Shown: positions 17,094 through 26,292, numbered from the stretch's first letter. The stretch is 64,000 nt of DNA from Paenibacillus farraposensis (GCF_020736845.1 NZ_JAFFQR010000112.1:310001-374000); one strand, 5' to 3'. Program-made: numbers and translations. Notes: generated by a model not told the origin, from the sequence alone.

Positions 17094-17972
17094 TCAAGTT
17101 CCAAAACGTTTACGGTACCCGCACTTCCGGCACAGCTCCTCCACCGCTTCTCTCCTGGAAAACCCGTAATACAAGCGATTGGCACGCTCTCCTTCCACAA
17201 TATCGGTAAAGGATTGCTCGTGCACGTTCCCCAGATTAATAACACCTTCGCCATCAAGGCAGCATGGGACAACCGTTCCATCCACCAATACTGCCGCCTG
17301 GCTGCGAAGCGCATGGCAAAAGCCTTTGCCGTCATCTTCAGGGGCGCTTAGGCTGGGCCATTCGAATTCGTGGTCCTGATTTAAATAAATATTAGGGGCA
17401 AGCCTTACCCCGCTCCCCGGAATAACCTTTTCTTCAATTCGGTAGTCCAATCCAAACTCCTGTTCCAGCTGCTCAAGTGTTGCTCGGTTGCGCTGACGCT
17501 CCGCATTGGTCAAATTATCTGGCGTCAGGTTCCAGAGACGAAACGAAATAATGATATTATGTTTCACAGCTTCGTGAACAAACGTGAAAATATTACGCAA
17601 ATATCCTTCCCGGTCCACGGAGCCTTCATGACCGTCAAAACTGTGGAGGGAAAAGTTCATCTGACGCAGCGCTGGCTGTCCGAGCAGCTTATGTCCGATC
17701 TTCGGCAGCAAGGTGCCATTAGTCGTTATATTGACCTTTAAGCCTTTCTCATGAGCACTTTCCAGCAACAGATCAATTTTGGGATGGAGCAGCGGCTCTC
17801 CTTTGACATGCAGATAAATGTAATCCGTATGCGGCTTGACCTGCTCAAGCACATTCCGAAAGACCTCCGGGTCGATAAATTTTTTGACACGCTGTGTCTG
17901 AGGGCAAAAGCTGCAGGCAAGATTGCAGATGCTTGTGATCTCAATGTATACCTTTTTAAAATTTTTCAACAT
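17094..17972 (-). CDS. Radical SAM protein with SPASM-like C-terminus
   Basis: 292 aa. The N-terminus carries the iron-sulfur motif CNLACSFC (Cys16, Cys20, Cys23). YLHVKGEPLLHPKIDLLLE and NITTNGTLL are typical radical SAM core strands. The C-terminal part has FCHAL, VVPCCLDGEG and ELCRKCGYRKR, a reduced SPASM-type cysteine set for extra clusters. It is monocistronic with its own terminator. No precursor peptide or other substrate gene is adjacent. Its neighbours are decayed carbohydrate genes, so its job is unknown. Confidence 0.8.
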   Translation of the reverse strand: MLKNFKKVYIEITSICNLACSFCPQTQRVKKFIDPEVFRNVLEQVKPHTDYIYLHVKGEPLLHPKIDLLLESAHEKGLKVNITTNGTLLPKIGHKLLGQPALRQMNFSLHSFDGHEGSVDREGYLRNIFTFVHEAVKHNIIISFRLWNLTPDNLTNAERQRNRATLEQLEQEFGLDYRIEEKVIPGSGVRLAPNIYLNQDHEFEWPSLSAPEDDGKGFCHALRSQAAVLVDGTVVPCCLDGEGVINLGNVHEQSFTDIVEGERANRLYYGFSRREAVEELCRKCGYRKRFGT

Positions 17973-18258
17973 GATTTCCCCATTCTAACCTTCGTCCTGA
18001 ACATCTTGTTATGCTCTCTAATCTCATGATTATAACGAGTTATCACCGACAGGTAAACTCTTCGGTCTCCCACCTGGTGTGGGCTACAGCTGTTGTCCGT
18101 CATCCATTTGCCTGAGGCCGACCATTCCATGATGAATAAACGAATTGAAACCGGGTTGTAAGGCACCCCATTCATCTCGGTCCAGCAGATGAACACAGTT
18201 CGTCTGTACGGCAGGAAGCCTGCGGAGACTCGCGCAAGTTTGCCGTAGGCAAGCTGAT
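17973..18258 (-). other. Unresolved degenerate region
   Basis: Open stretches in all three minus frames give unlike peptides with no family I recognise. Stop codons break each within about 95 codons. By position it is probably decayed coding sequence between the rhamnose mutarotase remnant and the radical SAM gene. It must also hold the promoter of the latter. Confidence 0.3.
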
Positions 18259-18518
18259 CTCCCATCAGGATTTGTCTCTATTAGAGGCTCCATATAAGCC
18301 CACCATTTTGGGCAAAAATCAGTTTGAGCCATTTGCTCCCATTTTTCTTTATCTTCGATTTCCAAGAAAGCAAATAAGCCCCCGTTTCTTCATCAAGAAA
18401 TATTGAATAGTTGTGTGCACCGTGCCTTTTTAGCACTTCAGCCTTTCCGGCCAAAGTTTGTCGTGGCGGCGCTTATACTCTTCATAATAGTCAGGAAAGA
18501 CATGCATAATACTCGCTT
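18259..18518 (-). pseudogene. rhaM: Decayed L-rhamnose mutarotase
   Basis: Three frames must be joined to recover the family. They are HVFPDYYEEYKRRHDKLWPE, then AEVLKRHGAHNYSIFLDEETG, then FAFLEIEDKEKWEQMAQTD with FCPKWWAYMEPLIETNPDG. Together they match L-rhamnose mutarotases (about 104 aa), which interconvert alpha and beta rhamnose. At least two frameshifts and loss of the C-terminal strand make it inactive. Confidence 0.75.
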
Positions 18519-18590
18519 TAGGATGAATTTGTTTATCTATTTATCCTATAATGTTACCAGCAAATATTAATATCGGAGTCTTAGAACAAC

Positions 18591-18618
18591 AAAAAAACGG
18601 CATTCCTGCCGTTTTTTC
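18591..18618 (-). terminator. Terminator of the tRNA pair
   Basis: AAAACGGCA and TGCCGTTTT arms flank a short loop and sit directly downstream (minus strand) of tRNA-Lys. T-runs are present on both strands. Confidence 0.85.
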
Positions 18619-18625
18619 TAAAGGA

Positions 18626-18698
<73 letters not shown>

Positions 18699-18713
18699 AT
18701 AATCAAATATTGG

Positions 18714-18786
18714 TGGAGCCTAGGGGGATCGAACCCCTGACCTCATCGCTGCCAGCGATGCGCTCTCCCAGCTGAGCTAAGGCCCC
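18714..18786 (-). tRNA. tRNA-Ala (GGC)
   Basis: 73 nt on the minus strand. The acceptor GGGGCCT pairs with AGGCTCC (one G-T pair), followed by discriminator A. The anticodon stem CATCG/CGATG encloses loop CTGGCAG with anticodon GGC. The T-arm contains GGTTCGATCC. It lies 15 nt from tRNA-Lys and is co-transcribed with it. Confidence 0.96.
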
Positions 18787-18893
18787 ATTTTAAATATTTC
18801 GTTTCAAGCGACTTCTATATCATATAAAATATTTCATCCTTTGTCAATACTTTTATAAAAAAATAATAAACATTCCCCACCATTACCCCGGAC

Positions 18894-18919
18894 ACAGTCA
18901 GCGATCAATCGCTGGCTGT
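18894..18919 (-). terminator. Inverted repeat over the end of nrdR
   Basis: ACAGTCAGCGAT and ATCGCTGGCTGT form a 12-bp inverted repeat with one T-G pair that overlaps the nrdR stop codon. There is no clear T-run, so it may be a weak terminator or an mRNA 3' end stabiliser. Confidence 0.4.
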
Positions 18920-19372
18920 ATCTTTGGATAACAGTGTTTTCAGTTCCTTCATAAACATATTAATGTCCTTGAACTGTCGATAGACGGATGCAAAACGCAC
19001 GTAAGCGACTTCATCCACAGGGTAGAGCTGTTCCATAACCAGCTCACCGATCTGCTGGCTGTCCACCTCGGTGACAGCCGTGTTGCGGATCATATTTTCC
19101 ACCTGGGACACGATCAAATCCAGCTGCTCGACCGATACAGGACGCTTCTCGCAGGCACGAATAAGACCGCGCAGCATTTTATCACGGCTAAACTCTTCGC
19201 GGCTTCCATCCTTTTTGATCACCATAAGTGGGGTTTCCTCCACCATTTCAAAGGTGGTAAAACGCCTGGCACACTGTTCACATTCACGGCGGCGGCGAAT
19301 GGACTTGTTATCATTCGCAGGTCGCGAATCCAATACTTTCGTTCCATTATAGGCACAATACGGACATTTCAT
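18905..19372 (-). CDS. nrdR: Ribonucleotide reductase repressor NrdR
   Basis: 155 aa, full family length. The N-terminal zinc ribbon uses Cys3, Cys6, Cys31 and Cys34 (MKCPYC, CEQC). The ATP-cone spans about residues 49-139 (VIKKDGSREEFSRDKMLRG). The protein senses ATP/dATP and represses nrd operons. In B. subtilis the same gene lies downstream of polA-mutM-ytaF-coaE, which fits this neighbourhood. Confidence 0.95.
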   Translation of the reverse strand: MKCPYCAYNGTKVLDSRPANDNKSIRRRRECEQCARRFTTFEMVEETPLMVIKKDGSREEFSRDKMLRGLIRACEKRPVSVEQLDLIVSQVENMIRNTAVTEVDSQQIGELVMEQLYPVDEVAYVRFASVYRQFKDINMFMKELKTLLSKDTASD

Positions 19373-19415
19373 ATCTTATCACTTCCTTTTTCCAATAAAT
19401 TCACGTTACTTTACA

Positions 19416-19445
19416 GTAATAATTTTGTCGGAACAGATCATAATA
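19416..19445 (+). promoter_or_regulatory. Sigma-G-like promoter of the SASP gene
   Basis: GTAATA (19416-19421) and CATAATA (19439-19445) are 17 nt apart. The -10 fits the sigma-G form CATNNTA exactly, while the -35 is weaker. It lies 32 nt upstream of the SASP start, as expected for a forespore gene. Confidence 0.55.
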
Positions 19446-19477
19446 GGTTTACCACGTCGCGAGGAGGTGAACAACAA

Positions 19478-19702
19478 ATGGCACAAGGAAACAATGGCAA
19501 CTCCAACAACCTGGTAGTCAGCAAAGCCTCCGGCGCTCTGGAGCAAATGAAATATGAAATCGCTCAAGAGCTGGGTATCAGCATTCCTCAAGATGGATAC
19601 CAAGGTAATATGACTTCCTATGAAAATGGTTCGCTCGGGGGTTATATCACAAAACGCCTCGTAACAATTGCCGAACAACAATTGGCAGGTCAATACCAAT
19701 AA
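19478..19702 (+). CDS. Small acid-soluble spore protein, alpha/beta type
   Basis: 74 aa. It binds DNA in the dormant spore and protects it. The family signatures are EQMKYEIAQELGI, which contains the Glu-Ile/Ala germination-protease site region, and GGYITKRLVTIAEQQLAG. GAGGAGGTG upstream is a very strong ribosome site. It is monocistronic, with a sigma-G-like promoter and its own terminator, and lies divergent to nrdR. Confidence 0.95.
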   Translation: MAQGNNGNSNNLVVSKASGALEQMKYEIAQELGISIPQDGYQGNMTSYENGSLGGYITKRLVTIAEQQLAGQYQ

Positions 19703-19734
19703 TCTCGGTATCAATGTAGATGTTACAAAAAAAA

Positions 19735-19778
19735 GTGTAAGGATAGGCTGCACAAATACAGCCTGTCCTACGCTTTTT
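19735..19778 (+). terminator. Terminator of the SASP gene
   Basis: GTAAGGATAGGCTG pairs with CAGCCTGTCCTACGC with few mismatches, followed by TTTTTCATTTT. It begins about 33 nt after the stop. Confidence 0.88.
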
Positions 19779-19820
19779 CATTTTAATGCCAACAGGCTTA
19801 TATTGTCATTCGTTTGCCAC

Positions 19821-20384
19821 TCAAAATTCATTATAAATTCTTGTATATTGTCTATAGTAGTAAATGACCCGCTGTACATAATGTCGTGTCTCACCAAAAG
19901 GAATTTGCTTTATATTCTCTTCCTTTCCGTCCCACACCCCCTTGTTAAGCCACTCTCGAACTTTACCGGGTCCTGCATTGTAAGCCGCTACGATCGCTAC
20001 CGGATTATCTTGAAATTTGACGGACAGGTTATGCAAATACCAGGTTCCCAGTTCAATGTTGGTCCCAGGCTCATGCTTTACATTGTCGAGCGGTACCTTC
20101 GGAACCTGAGCGCTGTCCATAATCCAGTTGGCGGTATCAGGCATAATCTGCATCAGTCCCAATGCGCCTTTATGTGACTGCTTGCTGGTTTTGAAATTCG
20201 TTTCTACACGGATAATAGACGCCACTAAAAAAGGGTCCACTTGATACGTCTTCGAATACTGGCGAATTTCATCCTTATACTGAATCGGATAAAACCACGA
20301 CATCCAGTTGGAGCTAAAAAACAGAACTAAAACAAAACCGACAAACAAAGTGAGCAGGACTCTTTTTTTACGCAGTATCTTCAT
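19821..20384 (-). CDS. Membrane-anchored lytic transglycosylase (SLT family)
   Basis: 187 aa from the ATG at 20384, which overlaps the coaE stop as ATGA and has AAAGGGA upstream. An N-terminal membrane helix (about 9-25) anchors it outside. The SLT domain shows the catalytic Glu61 in IIRVETNF, then KGALGLMQIMPDTA, AAYNAGPG and a C-terminal ETRHYVQRVIYYY. It cleaves peptidoglycan glycan strands to 1,6-anhydro ends. It is last in the polA-mutM-ytaF-coaE run. Confidence 0.9.
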   Translation of the reverse strand: MKILRKKRVLLTLFVGFVLVLFFSSNWMSWFYPIQYKDEIRQYSKTYQVDPFLVASIIRVETNFKTSKQSHKGALGLMQIMPDTANWIMDSAQVPKVPLDNVKHEPGTNIELGTWYLHNLSVKFQDNPVAIVAAYNAGPGKVREWLNKGVWDGKEENIKQIPFGETRHYVQRVIYYYRQYTRIYNEF

Positions 20385-20977
20385 GCAAGTCCCTTTCGTT
20401 GCCAAAACAGATCAATTTGTTGTTTTGTTTCAGCTTGTGTACCACTATTGTCAATGACGATATCGGCCATCCTTCTTTTTTGTTCGATATCCATTTGTGC
20501 AGACAATCGAAGCTCTGCCTGCTCCACTGTTAATCCATCTCTAATCATCAAACGTCGAAGCTGAACATTACGCGGTACATACACAACCATAATTTCCTCG
20601 TATAAGCTCTCAAGCCCGGACTCGTACAATAACGGGATATCCGCCAAAACAAGCTTGTCCGGCTGCTCCCGTTCGAAAGCTTCCATGCGCAGACGCATTT
20701 CCTCACGTATGGCCGGATGGGTAATATCATTAAGCGTCTGACGCTGGACAGGGTCTGCAAATACAATCTCGCCCAGCTTTTTACGATGCAGGGTTCCGTC
20801 GCTGTTCACTACAGCTTGTCCAAAATGCTGTATGACCGCCGCCAGCACCGGATGCCCCGGAAGCATAACTTCCCGGGCAATGGCATCTGCGTCGATCAGC
20901 AGCGCACCTTTGGCGACCAAAAGAGCCGACACGGTGCTTTTTCCGGACGCAATCCCCCCGGTTAATCCGATATTCAT
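20381..20977 (-). CDS. coaE: Dephospho-CoA kinase
   Basis: 198 aa. It phosphorylates dephospho-CoA in the final step of CoA synthesis. The P-loop is GLTGGIASGKST at residues 4-15, and DIPLLYESGLE and VVYVPRNVQLRRLMIRDGL are family motifs. It lies 11 nt downstream of ytaF, as in Bacillus. Confidence 0.95.
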   Translation of the reverse strand: MNIGLTGGIASGKSTVSALLVAKGALLIDADAIAREVMLPGHPVLAAVIQHFGQAVVNSDGTLHRKKLGEIVFADPVQRQTLNDITHPAIREEMRLRMEAFEREQPDKLVLADIPLLYESGLESLYEEIMVVYVPRNVQLRRLMIRDGLTVEQAELRLSAQMDIEQKRRMADIVIDNSGTQAETKQQIDLFWQRKGLA

Positions 20978-20988
20978 GCTCTTTCACC

Positions 20989-21759
20989 TCATAACAGCTT
21001 CAATATGCCCATCATAATCAGTAGTAATGCAGGTAACACACCCAGCGCCTTCATAAATCGGAATGCCGACAGGAAGAAACCTGCCTTCATCCCTGCGATC
21101 AAAAACATCCCGCTGAATAATGTAATAGCCAGCGCGGTAGATAAGGGCTGAAAGCCGAGCATGGCTGCGCCTAAACCTGCTCCAAATGCATCGATGGATA
21201 AGGCGATGCCCAGCCAAACGGCTTCCATGGCGGATATACTACCGGAACGGTCCACATCCGCAGCGGACGGGCTTCGCAAAATACGAATAACCAGGCCCCA
21301 TTTGCGGAGCTCCAGAGAAAATACCGTTCGTTCCTGCGGTACCCCGGAAGAATCCGGATAAGCCGCGACTGTGTCTGCCTCTACTACATCCGTCTTCTCC
21401 GCCAGAACAGATCTGCTCACAGAATCAGACTTTTTCTTCAACAGTAAATTCCCAGGAACTCCCGCTGGATCATCCGTCAAATCCTCCTTGCGATGCAGAT
21501 TTTGAATCAAGGAATAACAGCCGATACCGATCAGGATAACGGCGCCAAAGACAGTCGTATATACAGGAGACAAGACATGAGATAGCAATGCACCCAATTG
21601 CATGGATATGCCGATCACCAGACCTGAACAAACTGAAATGATCGCGATTGACAACAATGGAATTTTTAACTTGCGCAGACCATATGTAGCACCGACTCCA
21701 AAACTGTCCAAACTTAGCGCAAATGCCAGTAACAGCAGGGCTCCCCAATGATTAGCCAC
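20989..21759 (-). CDS. ytaF: Sporulation membrane protein YtaF (MntP-like fold)
   Basis: 256 aa from the GTG at 21759 (GGAGGG 7 nt upstream). The longer frame would overlap mutM. It has two copies of a three-helix unit with LSLDSFGVGATYGLRK near residue 16 and LSIDAFGAGLGAAM near 190. These inverted repeats with membrane Asp residues are shared with the manganese exporter MntP. They are joined by a long hydrophilic loop (about 105-175). B. subtilis ytaF is sporulation-associated and occupies the same site between mutM and coaE. The substrate is unknown. Confidence 0.88.
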   Translation of the reverse strand: MANHWGALLLLAFALSLDSFGVGATYGLRKLKIPLLSIAIISVCSGLVIGISMQLGALLSHVLSPVYTTVFGAVILIGIGCYSLIQNLHRKEDLTDDPAGVPGNLLLKKKSDSVSRSVLAEKTDVVEADTVAAYPDSSGVPQERTVFSLELRKWGLVIRILRSPSAADVDRSGSISAMEAVWLGIALSIDAFGAGLGAAMLGFQPLSTALAITLFSGMFLIAGMKAGFFLSAFRFMKALGVLPALLLIMMGILKLL

Positions 21760-21869
21760 TTCAATTCCCTCCATTGCGAAGGAAAGGGCCTTTAACAGCC
21801 CAAGCCCTTCCCTGTATTGGTACTTAGGATAGTATATGAGAGGGATAGGCTTTGGGTGACTGTAACTAT

Positions 21870-22700
21870 TTAACGCAAAGGCTGGCAGACGGGGCAATGA
21901 TGCGTGCCGCGTCCAGCCACGACAGACTTTTCGATCAATGTGCCACAGTTTGCACAAGGCTTGGCATTACGTCCATAAATTTGCAGTTGATGCTGGAAGC
22001 CGCCCGTTTTACCTTGTCCGTTGACGAACGATTTGACGGACGAGCCTCCAACCTGAATCGACGCGCTCAGCGTCGAAACAATAGCTTCATGGAGAACTTT
22101 AAATTGACTGTCGGTCAGGGTTTTTGCCGGCTGTGCCGGATGAATACCTGCCTTGAACAATGATTCATCCACATAAATATTCCCGATACCTACAACATAT
22201 GACTGGTTTAATAGCGCAGCCTTGATCGAAGTCGAACGAGTTCCGACAGCGGCGTGAAGCTTTTCCGGTGTAAAGGACTCGTCCATCGGCTCAATACCGA
22301 GCTTGTTCAGCGGCTTTTCCAACAAATCCTGTCCTGCCGGAAATAAGTGCATCGTTCCAAACTGACGCACGTCCTGATAACGCAACTCCGTACCATCATT
22401 AAAATGAAAGATGACATGGGTGTGCTTTTCCACAGGATCATCCTGTGAATACAACCCATAGCGCCCTTCCATTCTAAGATGGGAGACCAGCACTAGCCCG
22501 TCCAGCAAAATCCGCAGAAATTTCCCGCGTCTCTCTACCCCCGTAATCCGGTGGCCGGCCAGTTCCAGCGCAAAAGCGTGAATATCATCGGGCCGTTGAA
22601 TGATTCGCGGCAAATTTACGGTCACATGATCTATATGTTTATCAACGATCAGCTCATCAAGTGTTCGCTTAATCGTTTCTACTTCCGGTAATTCCGGCAT
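21870..22700 (-). CDS. mutM: Formamidopyrimidine-DNA glycosylase
   Basis: 276 aa. It removes 8-oxoguanine and ring-opened purines from DNA. MPELPEVE gives the catalytic Pro1 and Glu2 after Met removal. VGIGNIYVDESLF is the helix-two-turn-helix region. The C-terminal zinc finger is CANCGTLIEKSVVAGRGTHH then CPVC. It directly follows polA (70 nt gap), as in Bacillus. Confidence 0.96.
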   Translation of the reverse strand: MPELPEVETIKRTLDELIVDKHIDHVTVNLPRIIQRPDDIHAFALELAGHRITGVERRGKFLRILLDGLVLVSHLRMEGRYGLYSQDDPVEKHTHVIFHFNDGTELRYQDVRQFGTMHLFPAGQDLLEKPLNKLGIEPMDESFTPEKLHAAVGTRSTSIKAALLNQSYVVGIGNIYVDESLFKAGIHPAQPAKTLTDSQFKVLHEAIVSTLSASIQVGGSSVKSFVNGQGKTGGFQHQLQIYGRNAKPCANCGTLIEKSVVAGRGTHHCPVCQPLR

Positions 22701-22770
22701 GATGTCTCACCTCATCCTATATTATAGCGGAAGCAGCGTCAAAATGGGACTATCTACTCATTGTAAAAAC

Positions 22771-25425
22771 TTACTTTGCTTCGTACCAGTTAGAACCATA
22801 GCTTACCTCAGCTTTAAGTGGCACAGCCAGCTTTAACGCGGCCTCCATCGTAGCCGGGACAAGCTCCTTCATCGTTTCTATTTCCTCAGGCGGGACCTCG
22901 AACACAAGCTCATCATGCACTTGAAGCAGCATACGGCTGCGGAGGTTGCGTTCTCGAAGCGCCGTGTCCATCTGTACCATCGCGAGCTTGATAATATCGG
23001 CTGCAGTCCCCTGAATCGGAGTATTCATTGCTGTACGCTCGGCGAACGAACGCAGGTTGAAATTGCTGGCGTTAATTTCTGGCAAATAGCGTCTGCGTTC
23101 CAGCAGCGTTTTTACGTAACCGTCCCGCTTCGCATCCTTGACAATATCGTCCATATAACGGCGAACGCCTTGAAATACGTCAAAATACTGGTCAATAAAT
23201 CGGGCCGCTTCCTTGCGCGTAATATTCAGATTTTGTGACAGGCCATAGTCGCTGATCCCGTATACAATTCCAAAGTTGACCGCCTTGGCAGAACGCCGCA
23301 TATTGGAGTCCACCTCTTCTGCCGGAACACCGAACACATCGGATGCGGTTTTGGTATGGATATCCATATTGTGGACAAAGGCTTCTTTCAAACGGTCATC
23401 ATCCGAAATATCAGCCAGCACCCGCAGCTCGATCTGGGAGTAGTCAGCCGCCAGAATAGACCAGCCCGGCTCCGATGGCACAAATACTTTCCGAATTTTT
23501 CGCCCTTCCTCAAGCCGTATCGGAATATTTTGTAAATTCGGAAATTGGCTGCTCAAGCGCCCTGTTGCAGCGACCGTTTGCCGGAAATACGTATGCACTT
23601 TACCCGTTTTCTCCGAAATTTCCTTAAGCAATCCTTCCACATACGTCGATTGGAGTTTGGCAATTGTGCGGTACTGCAAAATGTTCTGCACAATATCGTG
23701 GTATGGCGCCAGCTTTTCCAGCACCTCTGCATCGGTCGAGTAACCGGTTTTCGTCTTCTTAATAACGGGCAGTCCCAGCTTATCAAACAAGATTTCACCA
23801 AGCTGCTTGGGTGAATTCAAATTGAACTCTACGCCAGCAATGCTGTAAATCTCACTCACCAGCTTTTCAATCTGGGCTTCAAATTCTTTACCCAAAGCAC
23901 GCAGGTCCTCTACGTTCACCATAACTCCCTGCTTCTCCATATCGGCCAAAATGCGAGACAACGGCATTTCCAGCTCATGGAACAGCTTGTTCATTTCCGT
24001 TCTTTCCAGCTCCGCCTGCTGTACAGGTACCAGCGCTTCGATCACCGCAGCCTTGCGCGCTACATGGTCCGACAGTACATCCACTTCAGGCACTTTATAT
24101 TTAGCGCCTTTGCCGAATACTTCGTCATCAGGCCGAATGGACGACAGACCATATTTGGCCGCCAGCCCGCTTAACGTCTGATTGGCATCAGTCGGGTCCA
24201 GCAGGTATCCGGCTAGCTGCACATCAAATCCGGCTCCGGCAAACTCAATTCCGTGCCAGTGCAGGGCCAAATCCGTACGATGCAGATCATGGCCGCGTTT
24301 TTTGCGTTCAGCGTCAGCCAGCCAGTTGCGAACAGGCGCTGCCGCGTCGCTGTGCAGCGCATCCAGCGTCATAAAATACTGCCGCCCCGTTGCGGCAAAT
24401 ATCAATCCTACAATTTCAGCATGATGCGGATTGTCGCCATGAGTCTCCACATGCAGCACATCGACATGATCCAGCATCTCTATCAATTCGCCCATCCGCT
24501 GCTCATCCAGTACGGTCACATCAGCCAGGGCTTCCTTTACATCTTTCCCTGTACTGCCAACCTCGCCCGAAAGGGATAAACGTTCCAGCAAGGATTTGAA
24601 CTCCAGCTTCGCCAACGCAGGTCCGGCCGTTTCTGCCTTCAATCCACCGAAGACGACATCCTCTAACTGTTTATCCAGCGTTACATCGCGATAAATGGTT
24701 GCCAATTCCTTGCTCATTCGCGCATCATCAGCATGCGTTTCAACGCGTTCTTTCATTTTGCCTTTCAGCTCGTCCGTATGCGCCAGAACCTCTTCGACTG
24801 ACCCATATTGGTGCAGCAGTTTTAGCGCTGTTTTTTCCCCTACACCCGGAATTCCAGGAATATTGTCCGACGTATCGCCCATCAGTCCCTTCAGGTCGAT
24901 AATTTGCAGCGGCTTCAAGCCGTAGCGCTCCTGAATTTGTTCAGGTCCGTACGTCTCTACCTCGGTTACCCCCTTGCGAGTCAAGCCGACAGTGACATGA
25001 TCGGAAGCCAATTGAAGCATATCCTTATCCCCGGTTACGACCAATACATTGAAGCCCGCTTCGTCTGCTGTTTTGGACAAGGTTCCTATAATATCGTCCG
25101 CTTCATAGCCATCCAGTTCGAACTGGGCAATGCCGAAGGCGGCCAACAGCTCTTTCAGCAGCGGAAATTGCTGGGACAGCTCTGGCGGTGTTTTCTCCCG
25201 TCCTCCCTTGTAATCCTCATACCCCTTATGACGAAATGTAATTTTTCCGGCATCAAAGGCAACCAGAATATGTGTCGGCTTGTGCTCCTCCAGCAGCCGC
25301 AATAGCATGGTTGTAAATCCGTACACCGCGTTCGTTTGCTGTCCGCTTGAATTCGTTAACGGTGGCATTGCAAAAAACGCCCGATAAATAATACTGTTGC
25401 CATCTATGAGCATAAGTTTATCCAT
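22771..25425 (-). CDS. polA: DNA polymerase I
   Basis: 884 aa from the ATG at 25425 (GAGGTG 4 nt upstream). A GTG four codons earlier is less likely. The N-terminal 5' nuclease domain has LMLIDGNSIIYRAFFAM, VVTGDKDMLQLA and GLMGDTSDNIPGIPGVGEKTA. The central 3'-5' exonuclease domain is degenerate: where a DxE motif is expected, the sequence reads VLHVETHGDN, as in Bacillus-type PolA. The polymerase domain has AADYSQIELRVLA, RRSAKAVNFGIVYG and LLQVHDELVFEVP. It fills gaps in repair and Okazaki processing. Confidence 0.96.
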   Translation of the reverse strand: MDKLMLIDGNSIIYRAFFAMPPLTNSSGQQTNAVYGFTTMLLRLLEEHKPTHILVAFDAGKITFRHKGYEDYKGGREKTPPELSQQFPLLKELLAAFGIAQFELDGYEADDIIGTLSKTADEAGFNVLVVTGDKDMLQLASDHVTVGLTRKGVTEVETYGPEQIQERYGLKPLQIIDLKGLMGDTSDNIPGIPGVGEKTALKLLHQYGSVEEVLAHTDELKGKMKERVETHADDARMSKELATIYRDVTLDKQLEDVVFGGLKAETAGPALAKLEFKSLLERLSLSGEVGSTGKDVKEALADVTVLDEQRMGELIEMLDHVDVLHVETHGDNPHHAEIVGLIFAATGRQYFMTLDALHSDAAAPVRNWLADAERKKRGHDLHRTDLALHWHGIEFAGAGFDVQLAGYLLDPTDANQTLSGLAAKYGLSSIRPDDEVFGKGAKYKVPEVDVLSDHVARKAAVIEALVPVQQAELERTEMNKLFHELEMPLSRILADMEKQGVMVNVEDLRALGKEFEAQIEKLVSEIYSIAGVEFNLNSPKQLGEILFDKLGLPVIKKTKTGYSTDAEVLEKLAPYHDIVQNILQYRTIAKLQSTYVEGLLKEISEKTGKVHTYFRQTVAATGRLSSQFPNLQNIPIRLEEGRKIRKVFVPSEPGWSILAADYSQIELRVLADISDDDRLKEAFVHNMDIHTKTASDVFGVPAEEVDSNMRRSAKAVNFGIVYGISDYGLSQNLNITRKEAARFIDQYFDVFQGVRRYMDDIVKDAKRDGYVKTLLERRRYLPEINASNFNLRSFAERTAMNTPIQGTAADIIKLAMVQMDTALRERNLRSRMLLQVHDELVFEVPPEEIETMKELVPATMEAALKLAVPLKAEVSYGSNWYEAK

Positions 25426-25502
25426 TTTGCACCTCACAAGTTCATCAATGCATTTGTAACGTTCTTACGTTTTACGCATTTCTCTTTCTATCTTAACACA
25501 CA

Positions 25503-25529
25503 AGCCGCCTTTTTCAGAAAAAAACGGCT
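25503..25529 (-). terminator. Weak terminator after phoU
   Basis: AGCCG and CGGCT arms with inner T-run/A-run complementarity lie between the phoU stop and the polA start. There is no proper T-tail, so termination is uncertain. Confidence 0.3.
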
Positions 25530-25602
25530 GCTTCCTACCCCCAATTGCCTCTTGCTTAAAGACAAGTCTGGGTCAGAAACAACCGTTATATTCCCGAACG
25601 CT

Positions 25603-26262
25603 TTACTGATTTAAATCTGGCCGCTCCCCGGTCACGAGATATACGGTGCTTTCACCGATATTCGTAGCATGGTCGCCAATCCGCTCAATATATCGTCCTA
25701 CGAGCAGCTGCAGCATGGCTTGTGAAGCCTCGGCCGGTTTTTCGACCATAAAGGCATACAAATCACTGATCATACTGCTGTACATAGAATCGACCCGGTC
25801 ATCCTCCTGGGCCATTTTATAGGCCAAATCGGTATTTTCATCCAAATATGATCGAATGGCATCGTCAATCATTTCTTTCACAACGGCGGCCATGCGAGGA
25901 ATATCCACCAGCGGCTTTATCATCTGCTGCCCTTCCAGACGCAGCGTGACCTTAGCAATATCGAGTGCCAGATCGCCCATCCGTTCCAAATCACTGGAAA
26001 TTTTAAATGCAACAATAATCCGGCGTAAATCCTTGGCTACCGGCTGCTGGGTAACGATGAGCTTGGAGCCCATGTCCAGGATATTCTCTTCCAGCGCGTT
26101 AAGGGATGCATCATTTTTGACTACTTGCTGAGCCAACTCGGTATTTTGGGTCTGCAAACATTCAATCGCCTGATCGAGCGCCTTCGAAACATGTGCACCC
26201 ATTTCGCGCAGTACGGCTCTCAGCTCATCCAATCCTTCATCAAAACCTTTTCTACGTATCAT
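25603..26262 (-). CDS. phoU: Phosphate transport regulator PhoU
   Basis: 219 aa, built of two PhoU three-helix repeats with metal-binding E/D-rich motifs (DLERMGDLALDIAKV near 90; RYIERIGDHATNIGE near 190). PhoU links the Pst transporter with the PhoR sensor and dampens phosphate uptake. It lies 30 nt downstream of pstB on the same strand. Ribosome site AAGGGGTG. Confidence 0.95.
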   Translation of the reverse strand: MIRRKGFDEGLDELRAVLREMGAHVSKALDQAIECLQTQNTELAQQVVKNDASLNALEENILDMGSKLIVTQQPVAKDLRRIIVAFKISSDLERMGDLALDIAKVTLRLEGQQMIKPLVDIPRMAAVVKEMIDDAIRSYLDENTDLAYKMAQEDDRVDSMYSSMISDLYAFMVEKPAEASQAMLQLLVGRYIERIGDHATNIGESTVYLVTGERPDLNQ

Positions 26263-26292
26263 TTCGAAGTCACCCCTTCTGGCTGGTTGGCT

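Noticed and set aside
21760..21957. N-terminal extension of ytaF
   Set aside because: It would overlap the mutM coding end, and a GGAGGG ribosome site fits the internal GTG at 21759.
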